Shown: positions 11,797-24,900, numbered from the stretch's first letter. The stretch is DNA of 64,000 bases from Aselliscus stoliczkanus (GCA_033961575.1 CM066739.1:69688559-69752558); one strand, 5' to 3'. The notes: a model not told the origin generated them from the letters alone. Made by a program: numbers and translations.

Positions 11797-12186
11797 GGCT
11801 GGCCGAGTGGCTCAGTTGGTTGAGTTGGCTTAGAGTGCAAGCTCTGAGCAACAGGGCCACCGGTTCAGTTCCTACATGAGGACCAATGATGCTGCCCATT
11901 ACAGCTAAGATTGTGAACAACAGCGCAACCTGGAGCTGGGCTGCCATGAGTGGCTGGCTACGGCATGGACTACCATGAGCCACCATGAGTGGTTGTCCAA
12001 TGGCTGGCGACCAACTGCCTTAGCCGGGAAGAGCGCAATGATGATAATACCAACATGGGCCAGTGATGCGACATCCTCCACAACTAGACTGAAGAACAAA
12101 AGGACAGCAACTTGTCTGTTCCCCTTCCCCGATTCCCCAACACTGTTCCCCTCCTCCAATTCCTTAATAAAATCTTTTTTTTTAAA
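11797..12186 (+). mobile_element. Long composite tRNA-SINE with AATAAA tail
   Basis: Same class as 6423-6851: a GGCTGGCCGAGTGGCTCAG head, a shared body, and a TTAATAAAATCTTTT end. The flanking repeat tcatttgacttta occurs at 11783-11795 and 12187-12199. The AATAAA hexamer is at about 12166-12171, in sense. Confidence 0.88.
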
Positions 12187-12304
12187 TCATTTGACTTTAG
12201 ATATAAGAGTTTATTGCTATAGCCTCAGTCCTGTTCTACTGCCTAAATGTCTACTCTTATGCCTATATCATACTGTTCATTTCATTGCTCTTCCCTTTAA
12301 ATAA

Positions 12305-13960
12305 AATTGTACATATTTAAAGTGTGACAATTTGATATATGTATACATTGTGAAATGATTACTACAATCAGATTAGTGAACACACCCTTCACCTCATAGT
12401 TACCTTTGAGTGTGTGTGTGCACGTGCGTGTGGGGTGAGAACACAAGATCTGCTCTGTTAGCAACACAGTATTATTAACTGTAGTCATCATGCTGTCCAT
12501 GAGATCCCCAGAGCTTATTTATCTTATAAATGAAGGCTTGTGCCCTTTGACCAGCATCTCCCCATTTTCTCCACTCCCTCAGCCCCTGGTAACCATCATT
12601 CTACTCTCTGTTTCTATGAGCTTAACTTTTCTCTATATAAGTGAGATCATCAGTATTTGTCTTTTTCTGTCTGGCTTATTTCACTTAGCATAATGTTCTT
12701 TAGGTTCATCCATGTTGTTTCAAGTGGCAAGATTTTCTTTTTTCTCATAGCTGAATAATATTCGTGTGTGTGTGTATGTGTGTGTGTGTGTATGTGTATC
12801 TCACATTTTCTTGATCCATTCACCTGCTGATGGATACTCAGGTTGTTTCCATATCTTGACTATTGTAAATCATGCTTCAGTGAACATGGGGGTGCAGATA
12901 GTTTTTCTGAGATACTGATTTCATTTCCTTCTGATATAGTCCCAGAAGTGAGATTGCTGGATCATGTGATAGTTCTATTCTTAATTTTTTGAGGAACCTC
13001 CATACTGTTTTCCATAGTGGCTGTGCCAATTTACGTTCCAACAACAGTGTATGATGGTTCCCTTTTCTCCACATTCTCGCCAACACTTGTTATCTCGTAT
13101 TTTTCTTAATAACTATCCTAACAGATGTTAGTAATATCTCATCGTGTTTTTGATTTGCATTTCCCTGGTGATAAGTGATGTTGAGTACCTTTTCATGTAC
13201 CTGTTGGCCATTTGTATGTCTTCTTTGGAAAAATGTCTATTCAGACCCTTTGCCCATTATTTAATCAGATTTTTTTTTCTTTTTTTGTTATTGAGTTGTA
13301 TAAGTTTCTTACGTGTTTTGGATATTAATCCCTTATCAAATGTATGCTTTGCAATTATTTTCCCCCATCAGTTGGTTGCCTTTTCATTTTGCTGATGGTT
13401 TCCTTTGCTGTGTAGCCCCACTTGTTTATTTTGCTTTTGTTGGTTTTTCATTTGGTATCATATCCAAGAAATCATTGCCAAGGCCAATGTCAAGAGCTTG
13501 GTCCCTATGCTTTCTTCTAAGAGTTTTGTGGTTTCAGGTCTTACATTTAAGTCTTTAATTCATTTGGAGTTAATTTTTAAGTACCACACTGTCTTGATTA
13601 AATTGATTGATTGTCCTATGTTAAACCAACTCTGCCTTCGTGAGGTAAGTCCTCCTTAGTGATGGTGTATAACCTGTTTTATATGTTGCTAGATTCACCT
13701 TACTAGTATTTCGTTGATTAGTTTTGTGTGTGTTCATAAGGCATATTGGTCTGTAGTATCTTTTTCATGACTGTCTCTGTCTGGTTTTGTTATCATGGTA
13801 AAACTGATTTCTTAGAATGATTTGAGAAGTGTTCCCTCTCTGCTATATTTTGAAAGAGTTTGTGAAGGGTTCATGTTAATTTTTCTTAAATGTTTGGTAG
13901 AATTCACTAGTAAAATTATGTGTGCCTGGCATTTTCTTTGTGGGAATTTTTTGATCACTA
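12305..13960 (-). mobile_element. LINE-1 fragment (3' UTR and ORF2 C-terminal region), antisense
   Basis: The + strand carries the classic L1 reverse-complement phrases: gagatcatcagtatttgtctttt, ggcttatttcacttagcata, ctgatggatactcaggttg, cataactgttttccatagtggctg-like text and gatttgcatttccctgg. It is broken by (GT)n tracts and stop codons. No intact ORF2 remains. Confidence 0.85.
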
Positions 13961-14395
13961 ATCCAGAGTTCTGAAAAAGTTGATTTTGACAATATTCCAG
14001 TGCTCTTTTCTTTAAAAAAAAAAACAAAACAAAAACAGAAGAGTGGATTTTTGGAGCTCTTACTATGCCATTCTTGCTGACATCTAATCTTTTTCCTTTA
14101 AGTTCTCTAGTGGAGTAAAAAATAACCAACCTACTCCATAGCCCTTTTATTTTTTATTCCTACCATATTGTTTTATTGCAGCAACTACAGAGTCTGTCAA
14201 AGCCTTCAATGATCACTTCAGTCCAGAAGGCTTTAAGTGAATATTTAAATAACTGATTTGAAGGAATGTGCCATGGACTAATTATTTTTCCTTTCCAGTT
14301 AAAAAAGTCAGATAGCAATATTTAAAGGTCTTTTGCCCTAAATAGCATATCATAAATAAGAAGGTGCAGAAAACAGAAATGTTCTAGGCCTTTTG

Positions 14396-14900
14396 TTATT
14401 ATTATTATTTCTTTTTTTATTTTTAATTAATTAATTTATTTTTAAAAGATTTTATTGGGGAATTGGAGGAGGGAAACAGTGCTGGGGAACTGGGAAGGGG
14501 AACAGCCAACTTGTTGTCCTTTGGTTCTTCAGTCTAGTTGTGGAGGACGTTGCTTCACTGGCCCATGTTGGTATTGTGATCATTGTGCTCTTCCTGGCTG
14601 AGGCAGATCAGTCGCCGGCCGTTGGACTGTTGCTCACGGCGGTTCATGACAGCTCACGCCAGCTGCCGCCCGCTCACTCGGGCTGCCGGCCACTCACGGT
14701 AGCTTACAACAACCCACTGCAGCCCCACTGCAGCTTATGCAGTCGCTGGCGTCTCACAGCTCCAGGTCGAACTGTTGTTCACCTTCTTAGATGTAGAGGG
14801 CGCAGTGTCACTGGCCCATGTGGGATCCGAACCAGTGGCCCTGCTGCTCAAAGCTTGCACTCCTAAGCCAACTCTTAACCAAGGAGCCACTGGGCTGGCC
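14396..14900 (-). mobile_element. Long composite tRNA-SINE, antisense
   Basis: It starts with a degenerate T-rich tail and aaagattttattgggga (reverse complement of the AATAAAATCTTT end) and finishes ..gccactgggctggcc. The flanking repeat is imperfect: ctaggcctttt at 14384-14394 versus ctaggcatttt at 14901-14911. It is more diverged than the short SINEs. Confidence 0.8.
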
Positions 14901-15099
14901 CTAGGCATTTTAAACAAAACAAAAATGTTAGTACATTGAATTAGGCAGATACAAAGGAATAAAGGATGGATACAGGTATGAAAGAGGAGTGGGTTCCACA
15001 TTTTGTCTTTAGGAATAAATTCCAGCAAAGCAGAGATCTGACCCTCAAAGACATCAACTACTGAGGAGAGAGTTTATTTTAAACTTGCCAAAAAACAAA

Positions 15100-15900
15100 A
15101 ACAGCTTTTAATTTTATTGCCTTTGTTATTGCTTTTGTGTGTTTGTTTTCTTTGCTGTTGTCTTCTGCTTTTTTATTATTTCTTTACTCCTGAATTCTTT
15201 GGTGTATTTAATTGTTCTTTTTCTAGAATCTGAATTGAGTGCTTAGAACAGTTTTTTTCATTATTTCTTAGTTTTTAGTATATTAATTTGGGCTGTAAAA
15301 TTTCCTTTGGGCATTGTACTGCTTGGTGACATTCCATATGTTTTCATTTTAATCAATCTCATCCTAATTTATTTCTTCTGATCCTATACTTTTATCTTGA
15401 TTTTCTCTTTAATGAGGTTTTTCACCATGCAGAAAGCTTTATATTTTTATTATTGATTTCTAATCATTTTTATTATAGTTTTATTAAATTGTGGTATAAA
15501 TGCTTTATTGACAATTTTGGGGCCTAATATATAGTTATTTTGAAAATATTTTATTGGCATTTGAAAAGAAAATCTATTCTTTGTTAACTATAAATACATA
15601 TGCAAAAATACATATACACACATCTGGATGGGTAATTTTACTTTTCAAATTATTTGTAACTTTATTTTTGTTTCATTACATAGTCAATTTCTGAGAAAGG
15701 GGGTGCTAAAATATATACTTTTATATTTTTTACAATTTTCTCTGCTTTTGAACAACTTTTGTTTTGTTATTCAATGCATAAAGCTTTGTCATTATAATGG
15801 ATTCTTCATGAATTGTAACAGTTTAATCAACAGGAAGCGTATTGCTTTGTTGTGTTTAATGATTTTTTGTTTTGTTTTAATGCTTTGCATTCCAGTTTGT
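15100..15900 (-). mobile_element. LINE-1 ORF2 remnant, antisense (tentative)
   Basis: T-rich text such as gaattctttggtgtatttaat and ggcattgtactgcttggtgac resembles reverse-complement L1 ORF2 and may continue the fragment at 12305-13960. It has no coding capacity and its ends are uncertain. The next kilobase, 15900-16880, is AT-rich with nothing I can name. Confidence 0.45.
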
Positions 15901-16884
15901 CAGAAATTGATATCACCCTTGTTGTCCTGACATGCCTTTCTCTGGCTCTTTATTGTGAACATTTTTGTGGGTTTTTAAAATTTGTGCTTTTTATCTACTT
16001 GGGTTTTTTAATAAAAAAAAAGATGTGTTAACTCTCAAACAATGTTAATAATCCTCTGCCCGTTGAACAAGAAAATGAAGTGACTCACGTTTATGCTCTC
16101 AATTTGTAGTGTAATTCTATTTCTGCTATCTTATTTAGGTCTAATCATTTTTCTTATTCCATTTTCTCCTCTGTTTTTGCTAAGTTAATAGATCAATTGC
16201 TTGATTGTACATGAGATGGGGGGTGAGGGGTTCGAATACACTGAATGAGTTAAATTTAGCAAATATTTAAAATGTATTGTTTTATAAACTTCATGTATTA
16301 ACTTATATCGATAGCATCTTCTCCAAATAAGACAAGACCTCTAGTTTGTTTACTTGTCATTTTTTGATCCTAGCATCCCTTCTATGCTCTTAAGATAGTG
16401 TTGAAAACATGGGCCATTATTTAAGCTCTTACTCCTTTTATACTATGCCTCTTAGACTTACTGAATTCCTACATTAAATAACAGAACAGTATTAGCTATA
16501 ATTATTTAATGCTGAAAATGTAATTTTCTGTTTTATTAACAATGTAATTGTAATTTTTATATAAAAAGAAAGGAGCTTATAAACAAACAAAAAAGGATTC
16601 TAATGTCTCTGAAATGGTTTAAAATAGTATATTCAAATATGAAGTCAGATATTTTGAGAAATATCAATTTTTTCCTTCACCAGAAGTGTTCAAATGTGAT
16701 AGATTACTTCTCAGTAAAGGCACTTTACTATGAGACCAATCAAATTTATTGGAATAAAACAAATAAACAAAAAAACCACTCCTTTACCTTTTTTTTCTAC
16801 TCTGTTAATCTACAGTTCTAAGGATTTTCTTTTCTGGGCACAGAGAAATGGACAATCTAGGAAAACTATTAAAATCGTGTTCTC

Positions 16885-17160
16885 GGGCCGGCTGAGTGGC
16901 TCAGTTGGTTAAGAGTTAAGAGCGTGAGCTCTGAGCAACAGGGCTGCCCGTTGGATTCCCCCATGGGCCAATGAGCTGCGTGTGAGCTGAGCTGCCGCTG
17001 AGCTGCCAACAGGTGGCAGGATATCTCAGCTGATGAGAGCTCATGTTCCTAACAGCAACACTGCTTGTTAGATGGTGGACTACGCCCACCCACAACTCTT
17101 AACAATGCTCTAAACAGCAAGGCTGCCTGGTTCAGAAAAAACAAACAAACAAACAAAAAA
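16885..17160 (+). mobile_element. Divergent tRNA-SINE variant (about 275 bp)
   Basis: The head GGGCCGGCTGAGTGGCTCAG resembles the other SINEs, but the 3' body (agctgccaacaggtggcagg, gatggtggactacgcccacc) differs from both the short and long types. It ends in (AAAC)n and A-rich sequence. I saw no clean flanking duplication. It ends about 170 bp before the next exon. Confidence 0.75.
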
Positions 17161-17328
17161 CTTATTCTCATCCAGTTCTTCAATTCTATTCACTACTATA
17201 CTTGAATTTTATTCCAAATATATCAGTGTATATATGTGAAAGAAAGAAATGGCCAATTCATACTGAGAAAACTTCCAATTTAAATATCCTGTTTAGGTGA
17301 ATTAATGATCTTTTTGGGCTTCTTGCAG

Positions 17329-17430
17329 AACCACCCAGCCTGGAGGATGCAGGGAAGATGCTCAATGAGACCGTGGTGGTGACCAGCCCTATACAGCTGG
17401 AGTGCAAGGCGGCTGGAAACCCCGTGCCTG
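17329..17430 (+). CDS. HMCN1: HMCN1 exon: first half of Ig domain 3
   Basis: Acceptor ..cttcttgcag, donor gtatgt. It reads (E)PPSLEDAGKMLNETVVVTSP..LECKAAGNPVP, with the first Cys and an NET sequon. It leaves in phase 1 just before the core Trp. The linker residue here is Glu rather than the usual Val. The 1,282-bp intron that follows contains two antisense L1 tails. Confidence 0.95.
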
Positions 17431-17875
17431 GTATGTTTACTTGTGGACATTTTAAGATTTCTGGGAATAGATAAATCTGTGAGCATAATATAGTAATTAC
17501 TAATAAAGGAAAGATTATAAAATACATTTCAAGGGCGAAAGGATATCATTAGGTAGCTGACACTTTTGAATTTTCATTGCTTTTAATTACATGAAATAAT
17601 TTACCCATGTAGGCAACATAGAAATATGTGAATAACTAACTGTCTTATTGTCCTAACAGTGGCCACAAAACACACAATGGTATTTTATATACATTTATGT
17701 TGCAAAATATATTTTTCTATAGTCCAGATTATCTTTATAAATCAGTCATTTGATGAGATTATTGTTTTGTTTATTCACACCACTGGTAAGTTACTCATAT
17801 GAATTGATAAATATTTTGAGGTTAATTGTGTTTATAATGTTTGGTTTTGAATAGATATGTAGACAAAATTTTTTT

Positions 17876-18075
17876 TTAAATATATATATATTTTATTTTT
17901 CAGTTATAGCTGACATACAATATTAGTTTCAGGTATACAACATAGTGACTAGACATTTATATAACTTACAAAATGATCACCCCAATAAATGCAGTACCTA
18001 TCTGACACCATACATAGTTATTACAATATTATTGACTGTATCCCCTATGCTGTACTTTCCATCCCTGTGACTGTT
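17876..18075 (-). mobile_element. LINE-1 3'-end fragment, antisense
   Basis: The + strand reads tttcagttatagctgacata, caggtatacaacatagtgac and atgctgtactttccatccc, the reverse complement of a typical mammalian L1 3' UTR. A T-rich run precedes it. Confidence 0.75.
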
Positions 18076-18389
18076 TTAATTTTAATTTTTTGTATAGATG
18101 AAAGGAATATATACAACAAAAAGAAACAGAATCAGTTTAAAGTTTGCTACCAAATGATATTGATACATTAGAGATAATATAAAGAATATTTTGTTTTATA
18201 AATCAGTTTCAGGGCTCCTTTATTGGTGTGGCTATTCATGTTTTTCTTAAGATTCCCTCCTCTTAAAAATCAACCCTGAAAAGATATTTAGATAGATTAA
18301 GCTGAAATGATAAGTATAAGAATAAAACAATCGTTACTATTTTGTTTAAGCTCCAATTTACTGTATGTATTAAATTTCTAAAAGGAAAA

Positions 18390-18655
18390 TTTCTTTTTTT
18401 TTAAATTAAAGTTTATTGGGGTAACAACAGTTAGTAAAGTTACATAGGTTTCAATTGTACAGTTCTGTAATACATCATCTATATATCACATTGTGTGTTT
18501 ACCACCCAGAGTCAATTCTCCTTCCATCACCATATATTTGACCCCATTTACCCTCATCTACCACCTCTTTTATCCCCTTTCCCTCTGGTAGCCACTAAAC
18601 TATTGTCTGTGTCTATGAGTTTTTGTTTCTTCGTTTGTTTGTCTTGTTATTTTCT
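18390..18655 (-). mobile_element. LINE-1 3'-end fragment, antisense, next to an exon
   Basis: A poly(T) run is followed by aaagtttattggggtaacaa and then ccctctggtagccactaaac and gtgtctatgagtttttg, a 5'-truncated antisense L1 tail. Its end lies about 57 nt before the exon at 18713. Confidence 0.8.
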
Positions 18656-18712
18656 GAAAACAACAAAAGAAAAATCTTAAATAGACGGGCTTCTCTCCTC
18701 CTCCCCTTGCAG

Positions 18713-18889
18713 CAATTACATGGTACAAAGATAATCGTCCACTCTCAGGTTCCACTGGTGTGACTTTCTTAAACAGAGGACAGATCCTTGATATCGCAAG
18801 TGCCCAGATCACAGATGCGGGCATATATAAATGTGTGGCCATCAACTCAGCTGGAGCAACGGAGTTATTTTATAATCTGCAGGTCCATG
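18713..18889 (+). CDS. HMCN1: HMCN1 exon: second half of Ig domain 3
   Basis: Acceptor ..cccttgcag, donor gttagt (weak, T at +3). It reads (A)ITWYKDNRPLSGSTGVTFLN.. DAGIYKCVAINSAGATELFYNLQVH, with the core Trp and second Cys. Phase 1 in and out; 93 codons with its partner. The 673-bp intron after it holds no repeat I recognise except a short CA run near 19273. Confidence 0.95.
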
Positions 18890-19562
18890 GTTAGTGCTAC
18901 TTCTCCTAGATTCGCCCTGGGGTAAAGAAACATTCAAAATGATTTTATTGTCCTTCTATAAAATTCTAGCATAAATATTTAACAGCGTATTAGGATCATT
19001 TTTACTGAAGAGTGCAGTGTTCTAAAACTGATAAATGTTTTTATTTCCTGATTGCTGTTAAAATGCTTTATTTTCACATGCTGTTGAACTTAAGTTTGTT
19101 TTAGATGAATTATTGAAATAGTCCTCAACGATATTATCAGTGAATGACAATAGCTCTGTAAATAATTGTCTATCAGATAATAATTTTAAACAAATATTTC
19201 CAAGTTATTAACGCTAATAAGCCTTTTAAGAGGACTTCGTAGTTAACATACTAAAGTGGATACAGTGGAGAGACACACACACACACGCGAGCCTGGAAAT
19301 CCACTGTGACATCAAAAACTAGATTTCCTAAAAAAGGGGCAAAACCTATTTTTTTCATCTATAAGATGGAGAAACTGAAACTCACCTCACAGGATAGATG
19401 TGATTAGAATCCCAAATAAGAGATGGGAAAGAATTTACTGGGTGGGGGAACCACATGCAAAAACACACTACAGTTGACGTTACATACAGTTTTCGTTATA
19501 TTGAGGTGAAATCATCTGCCTGTTAACTTATCTTTTATTTATATTTTTTTATTCCTTTTCAG

Positions 19563-19714
19563 TGCCCCCGTCGATTTCTGGCAGCAATAACATGGTGGCG
19601 GTGGTGGTTAATAACCTGGTGAGGTTAGAATGTGAAGCCAGAGGTATCCCAGCCCCAAGCCTGACCTGGTTGAAAGATGGGAGCCCCGTCTCTGGTTTCG
19701 CTAATGGGATACAG
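19563..19714 (+). CDS. HMCN1: HMCN1 exon: first half of Ig domain 4
   Basis: Acceptor ..ccttttcag, donor gtagtc (weak). It reads (V)[17 protein letters not shown].. [30 protein letters not shown], with the first Cys and core Trp, leaving in phase 0. The [13 protein letters not shown] string is distinctive for HMCN1. The following 1,125-bp intron appears unique, without recognised repeats. Confidence 0.95.
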
Positions 19715-20839
19715 GTAGTCTCTGTTATTCCTTCAGTGAAATCTACTACCTGATAATTCAGCACAGGAAGTACGAACAGGTAAAGCTGTTAAAGAGATTT
19801 GGAGAATAAGGATTCACAAATGTTATCCCAAACCGTACACATATACATCCATAAATAGTATGGACTCACAATTGGTATTTCTAAACAATTCATTAAAAGC
19901 TCAGTATATCCAAGAGTTCCTATATGTCTTATATAGTGCTGCATTTTGACCATTTGTTTTAAATACTTTCTACCTTTTTACCCCCATTCCCTGCCATCCC
20001 ACAAGAAACAACCTTTCGCAAAGAAATGTTCATCAACAACAGAAAACAGGAATTTTCTGGTGGAATTTACCTTTAAATGTGTGGAAATAATAATGACTCA
20101 GAAAACCATATAGAATACATTTACTTCTGCAAAACCATTAAATAATAAAGTAAGAAATCATAAAGGCAATATTGTGAGAAAAGAAATTAGAGTCTAAAAG
20201 TTTTAAGTGGGTTCCACTGACTCAAAATTAGAAGAACAGAAATGCCCACATCTCATTTGAGGTACACTTTAATTTGATTTTGCCTACAGACAATGTATTC
20301 TGCTGCCATTCTATTTCTTTAGCTTTTCTTGAAAATCCAATGCTTGCAGAATGTGGGATCATAAACAATCTGGAGTTAATATCAATATTTTAGAGGTACA
20401 ACTAGATCAATGGGATAAAAGGGCAGTGAATGTGACTAGTTAATTTATTTGACTGCCACTTTGCTGTTAATTTAAACTTCTTACTGGTTCTCCCAAAGAA
20501 AAATTAAGAGGATTAACTCCTCTACTTCCCACCTCTTCTCATCTTTCTCCCCTGGTGGCTTTCTCTCTGTGTAGTAAGTATGGATTAAATTGGACATTCA
20601 CTTGGTCCTGTATATAGAGACTTGTCGTCAGTGGTTACCATGTTTGGTTCTGGCCTCTCAGTCCTCTTGCACAGAGATGAGAAGGGATTAAATGATGCTT
20701 GCCACCCACATAAAAATATCCAAGTGGAAATCACAGGCAAATGTCAGTTGATCAACCTTAGAAAATAAGAGGAAAAGTCTGTTTACCCCTGCTATTCCCG
20801 GGGGGCATGTTGGTTATGTAGTTTTCTTATCATTGGTAG

Positions 20840-20963
20840 GTTCTGTCTGGGGGCCGTATTCTAGCTTTAACCAGCGCCCAAATCAGTGACACAGGGAGAT
20901 ACACCTGCGTGGCAGTGAATGCTGCCGGGGAGAAACAAAGGGACATCGACCTCCGAGTATATG
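20840..20963 (+). CDS. HMCN1: HMCN1 exon: second half of Ig domain 4
   Basis: Acceptor ..cattggtag, donor gtgaga. It reads VLSGGRILALTSAQISDTGRYTCVAVNAAGEKQRDIDLRVY. It enters in phase 0 and leaves in phase 1; 92 codons with its partner. The pyrimidine tract before the acceptor is short. The following 4,886-bp intron holds an L1 tail with a nested SINE and a palindromic MITE, and is otherwise repeat-poor. Confidence 0.95.
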
Positions 20964-21431
20964 GTGAGACATTTTAATCACTATTTCTTCTCTGATATAG
21001 CTGTGTTTAGGTCCTAAGATCACGGAGAAAAGTGAAGGGAAGTTTTTGATAATAAAGCACTAGAATAATAGAAATGGTATTCCAAGATTAATTCAAATCA
21101 GTTTCTCCCTTTCTGCCTTACATTTAACTTAAACTAATTTTCCCCTTTTAAAGTTCTGAGACATTAAATGCATACATGAGTCATGTAGGGTGTTGGCTTT
21201 ATGGGGTGTCCTGAGGACCATGACTGTGGAGAGTGGTTTTGCAAGTTGGAGGACTAAATTATCCCCCTAAAGCAAGCATGTGTTCAAGTAGCTCTCTTGG
21301 TCTATGAGTATTCTACTCGAAGCCTTGATTTTATTATGTTTTAACTATGTTGACAATCAGCATATTTTGTAGTCAGTACTCTCTATGAATTAAAGGCTAT
21401 TTGAGAAGCAAAAGTTAAACTAAGCATAAAC

Positions 21432-21888
21432 GAACAAACAAAACAGAAACAGACTCATAGATATGGAGAACAAACTGATGGTTACCAGATGGGAGGGGTG
21501 TTGGGGCGGGGGGAATGAGTGAAAAAGAGGAAGGGATTAAGAAGTACAAAATGGTAGTTATAAAAATAGTCAGGAGGGGGGTCCAGCCGAGTGGCGCAAT
21601 GGTTAAGAGCTGGCTTGGGACACCAGCGGCCCCGGTTCCGATCCCACATATGAGGGCCAGTGACTCTACCCTCTAAAAAGGAAAAAAAAAAAAAAAAAGA
21701 AATAGAAGGATGTAAAATACAGGGTAGGGAATATGGTCAATAATTTGATAATCACTATGTATAGTGCCAGGTGGGTACTGGACTCAACTGGGGGATCACT
21801 CCATAAATTATGTGGCTGTCTGACCACCTCGCTGTACACCTGAAACTAATATAAAATAATGTTGGATGTCAACTTTAATTGGAAAAAA
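21432..21888 (+). mobile_element. 5'-truncated LINE-1 tail with 21-bp target duplication
   Basis: It contains the L1 3' end text gaacaaactgatggttacca, gtacacctgaaactaatataa and an A tail. A perfect 21-bp duplication (aaagttaaac.taagcataaac) flanks it at 21411-21431 and 21889-21909. A SINE is nested inside at 21578-21699. Confidence 0.92.
21578..21699 (+). mobile_element. Short tRNA-derived SINE nested in L1
   Basis: It starts GGGTCCAGCCGAGTGGCGCAATGG, has the B-box-like GGTTCCGATCCC and a poly(A) tail. It interrupts the L1 tail text, which resumes afterwards (ggatgtaaaatacagggtag). The target duplication is only approximate. Confidence 0.88.
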
Positions 21889-21999
21889 AAAGTTAAACTA
21901 AGCATAAACTTGGACAAAATTCAATCTTTTCCCCCTATCTCTGATGCAGCTTTAAGGTACAAAAGGGAATGTCTTTTGTACTGGGGGCCTTTGCTGGGG

Positions 22000-24900
22000 G
22001 CCATCATAGAAGAGGCCCCCCCAAGAACAAAGTTGGGGGCTCCTTGGCCTGCATCCATAGATTACACTTGTCATTCCATATTTTAGTACTTTTGCATTTA
22101 GAAATCTTTGGGGCTTTTTTTGTTTTTTTAGGGTCTTATTTCCATTACATTTCTTGGTTCTTGGTTCAGTGAATTTGTTTCTTCTGTGGCCCCTCAAAGA
22201 CTTTCTATTTAATGCAGGCCTTACGTCCCACCTCATTTCCAAATAATTTGCTCCTATTCAAATATATTATTATTTTTTTAACCTCCAGACCATATGGGTT
22301 GACTTCTATTTAAGTTTGCCAACAACACATGTAAATATCACAGATAACATAAAATAAGTCATAATTTTTAAATAAAAAGGCCTCTTGCTGCAACACGGGT
22401 ACCATACATGTCTAATGGAGCTGAAAAAATCCCTCTTGGCATCAGTAGACTACCGAAGGGCTCTCTGTGCCTCTCTGATTCTGTTTCTTTTGCAGTTGAC
22501 ATGGGTCTGTACCCAGTCCCCCACTTTGCTGGTTCCCTCTGTCTGAAATAACAGATGGATCTAAAATGCCCAACCGCAGGCACTCTTAACTCCTTCCCTT
22601 AATGGGCTACTTTCTTGCTTTATGAAGACCTGGAATATGCCAATCTAAAATACCCTTGGAAAATGATTCATCCATCAATCAAAGAATGTGACGCAGTAGC
22701 TCCTTCGGTTATGAGCAAGCAGGCAGAGGAGCGACACTGGTATTTACTTTTAGTCAACAGTGAAAATTCGGATTGGTTCTTTCCAGTCCTGTATTGGTTA
22801 GTGTCAGAAGTAGACCTGGGAGATGAGAGAGAGCTGATAGTGTCCAGGAGTTGTACAGATGTGCACCGCTGTTCTTTACCATTTGCTAAGATACTCCCAT
22901 ACCACCCTTTCAGCCTGAAAACCAGGCTCTTTGCTCTGTTTTCAAAATCAGATGGCTAGCTGATATGTACGTATGTTTGAGAATGTGCACATGTGGTTAG
23001 CATTTGAAATATATATGCATAACAAGCCTAAAGAAGTGTGAAATTAAACCAGGTTTTTAATCTGAAATTAGTTTACAATCTGTGTTCCGGTATATTATTT
23101 TCATACATTACATTCCTTTATTTGTTGTAATAACCTTAGCAATCTTGTGTCTAATTGGAGTCTAAGAATGTACAGCCCCTGAGGTAAGTCCCCTTCAGAT
23201 TTACGTTGTAGAGAGCAGGGGTGGAAGGAAGCGTAGACAGTGGATAAAATAGCTTTCTCTACCATATACAAGTATAGTTCATGAAAAATTTTTTCTCCCT
23301 GGTATAAATTCCGAGTATGTTTAACTATACTTGAGGTAACCTCTTCAAGAGGGTTGAGTTTTTAAATGACTTGGATTCTTGTAGAACCTTTTCTTTAATA
23401 TAAGCTCAGGGAACTTTCTTAGATAGCCGCACAATTCCTCAGTGCCTCAACTGTAATGTAACCCTATGGAAGTTCTAATTTGGGTAATTAAATTTAACAA
23501 GTATAATGCGTAGGACAAGAAACAGGCACAACACTCCCCTTCCTAAGCAACATAACCACAATGCAAAATAGGGGTAACATCTAAAGAAGTTGAGGATCTA
23601 AAGGGTAAAATCTTGTTCTCTTCTCAGACTAAACAAAAATGTAGAAATGAAAGACAGGACCAAAAAACATAGATGTGTTTCAGTAATATATATACCCTCA
23701 GCTGTAATTAGATTTGCTTGAATCTATGTTCTTTAAGAAACAAATGCTCTATTGGTTTTTTTTTTGCATTTTCCTTTTCAATTTTAAAAATCTGGTATCC
23801 TTTTGAACTTGATTTAACTCACTTAGCTGTAAAGGAAAGTAATTGAAAGAAAATACTTGGAAATAAATTAGCATTCTGCTTTCTTGAATTATTTCTGACT
23901 TTTACTTCTACAAGGATCCAGCAAGAATCCAGGCTCTTTCATAAATTCTACAAATAACCTAAGATAAACATATTTTTGTACAGTTATGGTGCTTTTTTAT
24001 GCACTGAGACCAGGCTACCTGAAGTTATTTCTAAGTTGTGAAATTGGCTCTTCTTTTTAGGGCTTTCTATTCTAAGACTGGTGAATGGATCTGTTTTCTT
24101 TAACATCTTAGAAAATGGCACTAATTGTGCTGATTTTGCTCATATTATAGCAGTTTCAATCTGAAACTTGACTAGTTGTGTATCTTTTATGTAATGTGTC
24201 ACATATTGAAAACAATCCCACTGTTTTCTGTTCCCCATAGATTACTTTAAGCTTATCGAGAGCCAGATGTCTGTGTGTGTTATTAAATTTAGCAGAAAGG
24301 GCATTGTGAATCTCTGCACAAATGCTCCATGGGTCTGTTCCAGTCATTTCTTCTTTTAGCATCAATTCCTTTGGGTGTAGCACAAGCTCTGTATCCAGAA
24401 ACAGCACAAGGAAGCCCCCTTAGTTCATTTCCTATGCCTTTCCCTCTGTAGAAAACATGATAGCAAAGAAACCTCCTGGCTACAGAAACACAATGTTACT
24501 AGTCAAAGTATGTTGTGTTCATTGTCATATTGCCACATGCCAGCAGCATGAAGCCTAAAACAAAGGCTAATGGAATATAATAACATTTCCTCACCATAAC
24601 CATCTTATTTTTACCAAAGCATTTGCAAAGTCCATAAGGAGTCATTTCAGTGCCATTTAACCTTTCCTGTATGACACAACAAACAAAAACTATAAATATG
24701 GTAAATTGCCTACAATCCTAAATAGTTACAGGAGTTTGTGAGAAGTGGCCAAGGAAATTCTCCCCTTTACTTTTTTGGAATGGCCTTTTTATAACAGGCT
24801 TGATTTCATCATTAGTTTGTGTATTTGAATTATTATAAATACAGGCCTGCAAGAACCCTCGGGAGGTTATGGAGCCCACCCTCTCATTCTTGGCAGGCTT

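Noticed and set aside
22615..22959. 114-codon open reading frame in intron 8
   Set aside because: No recognisable domain, no splice context in frame with HMCN1 and no codon signature; length is within chance for 64 kb read in six frames.
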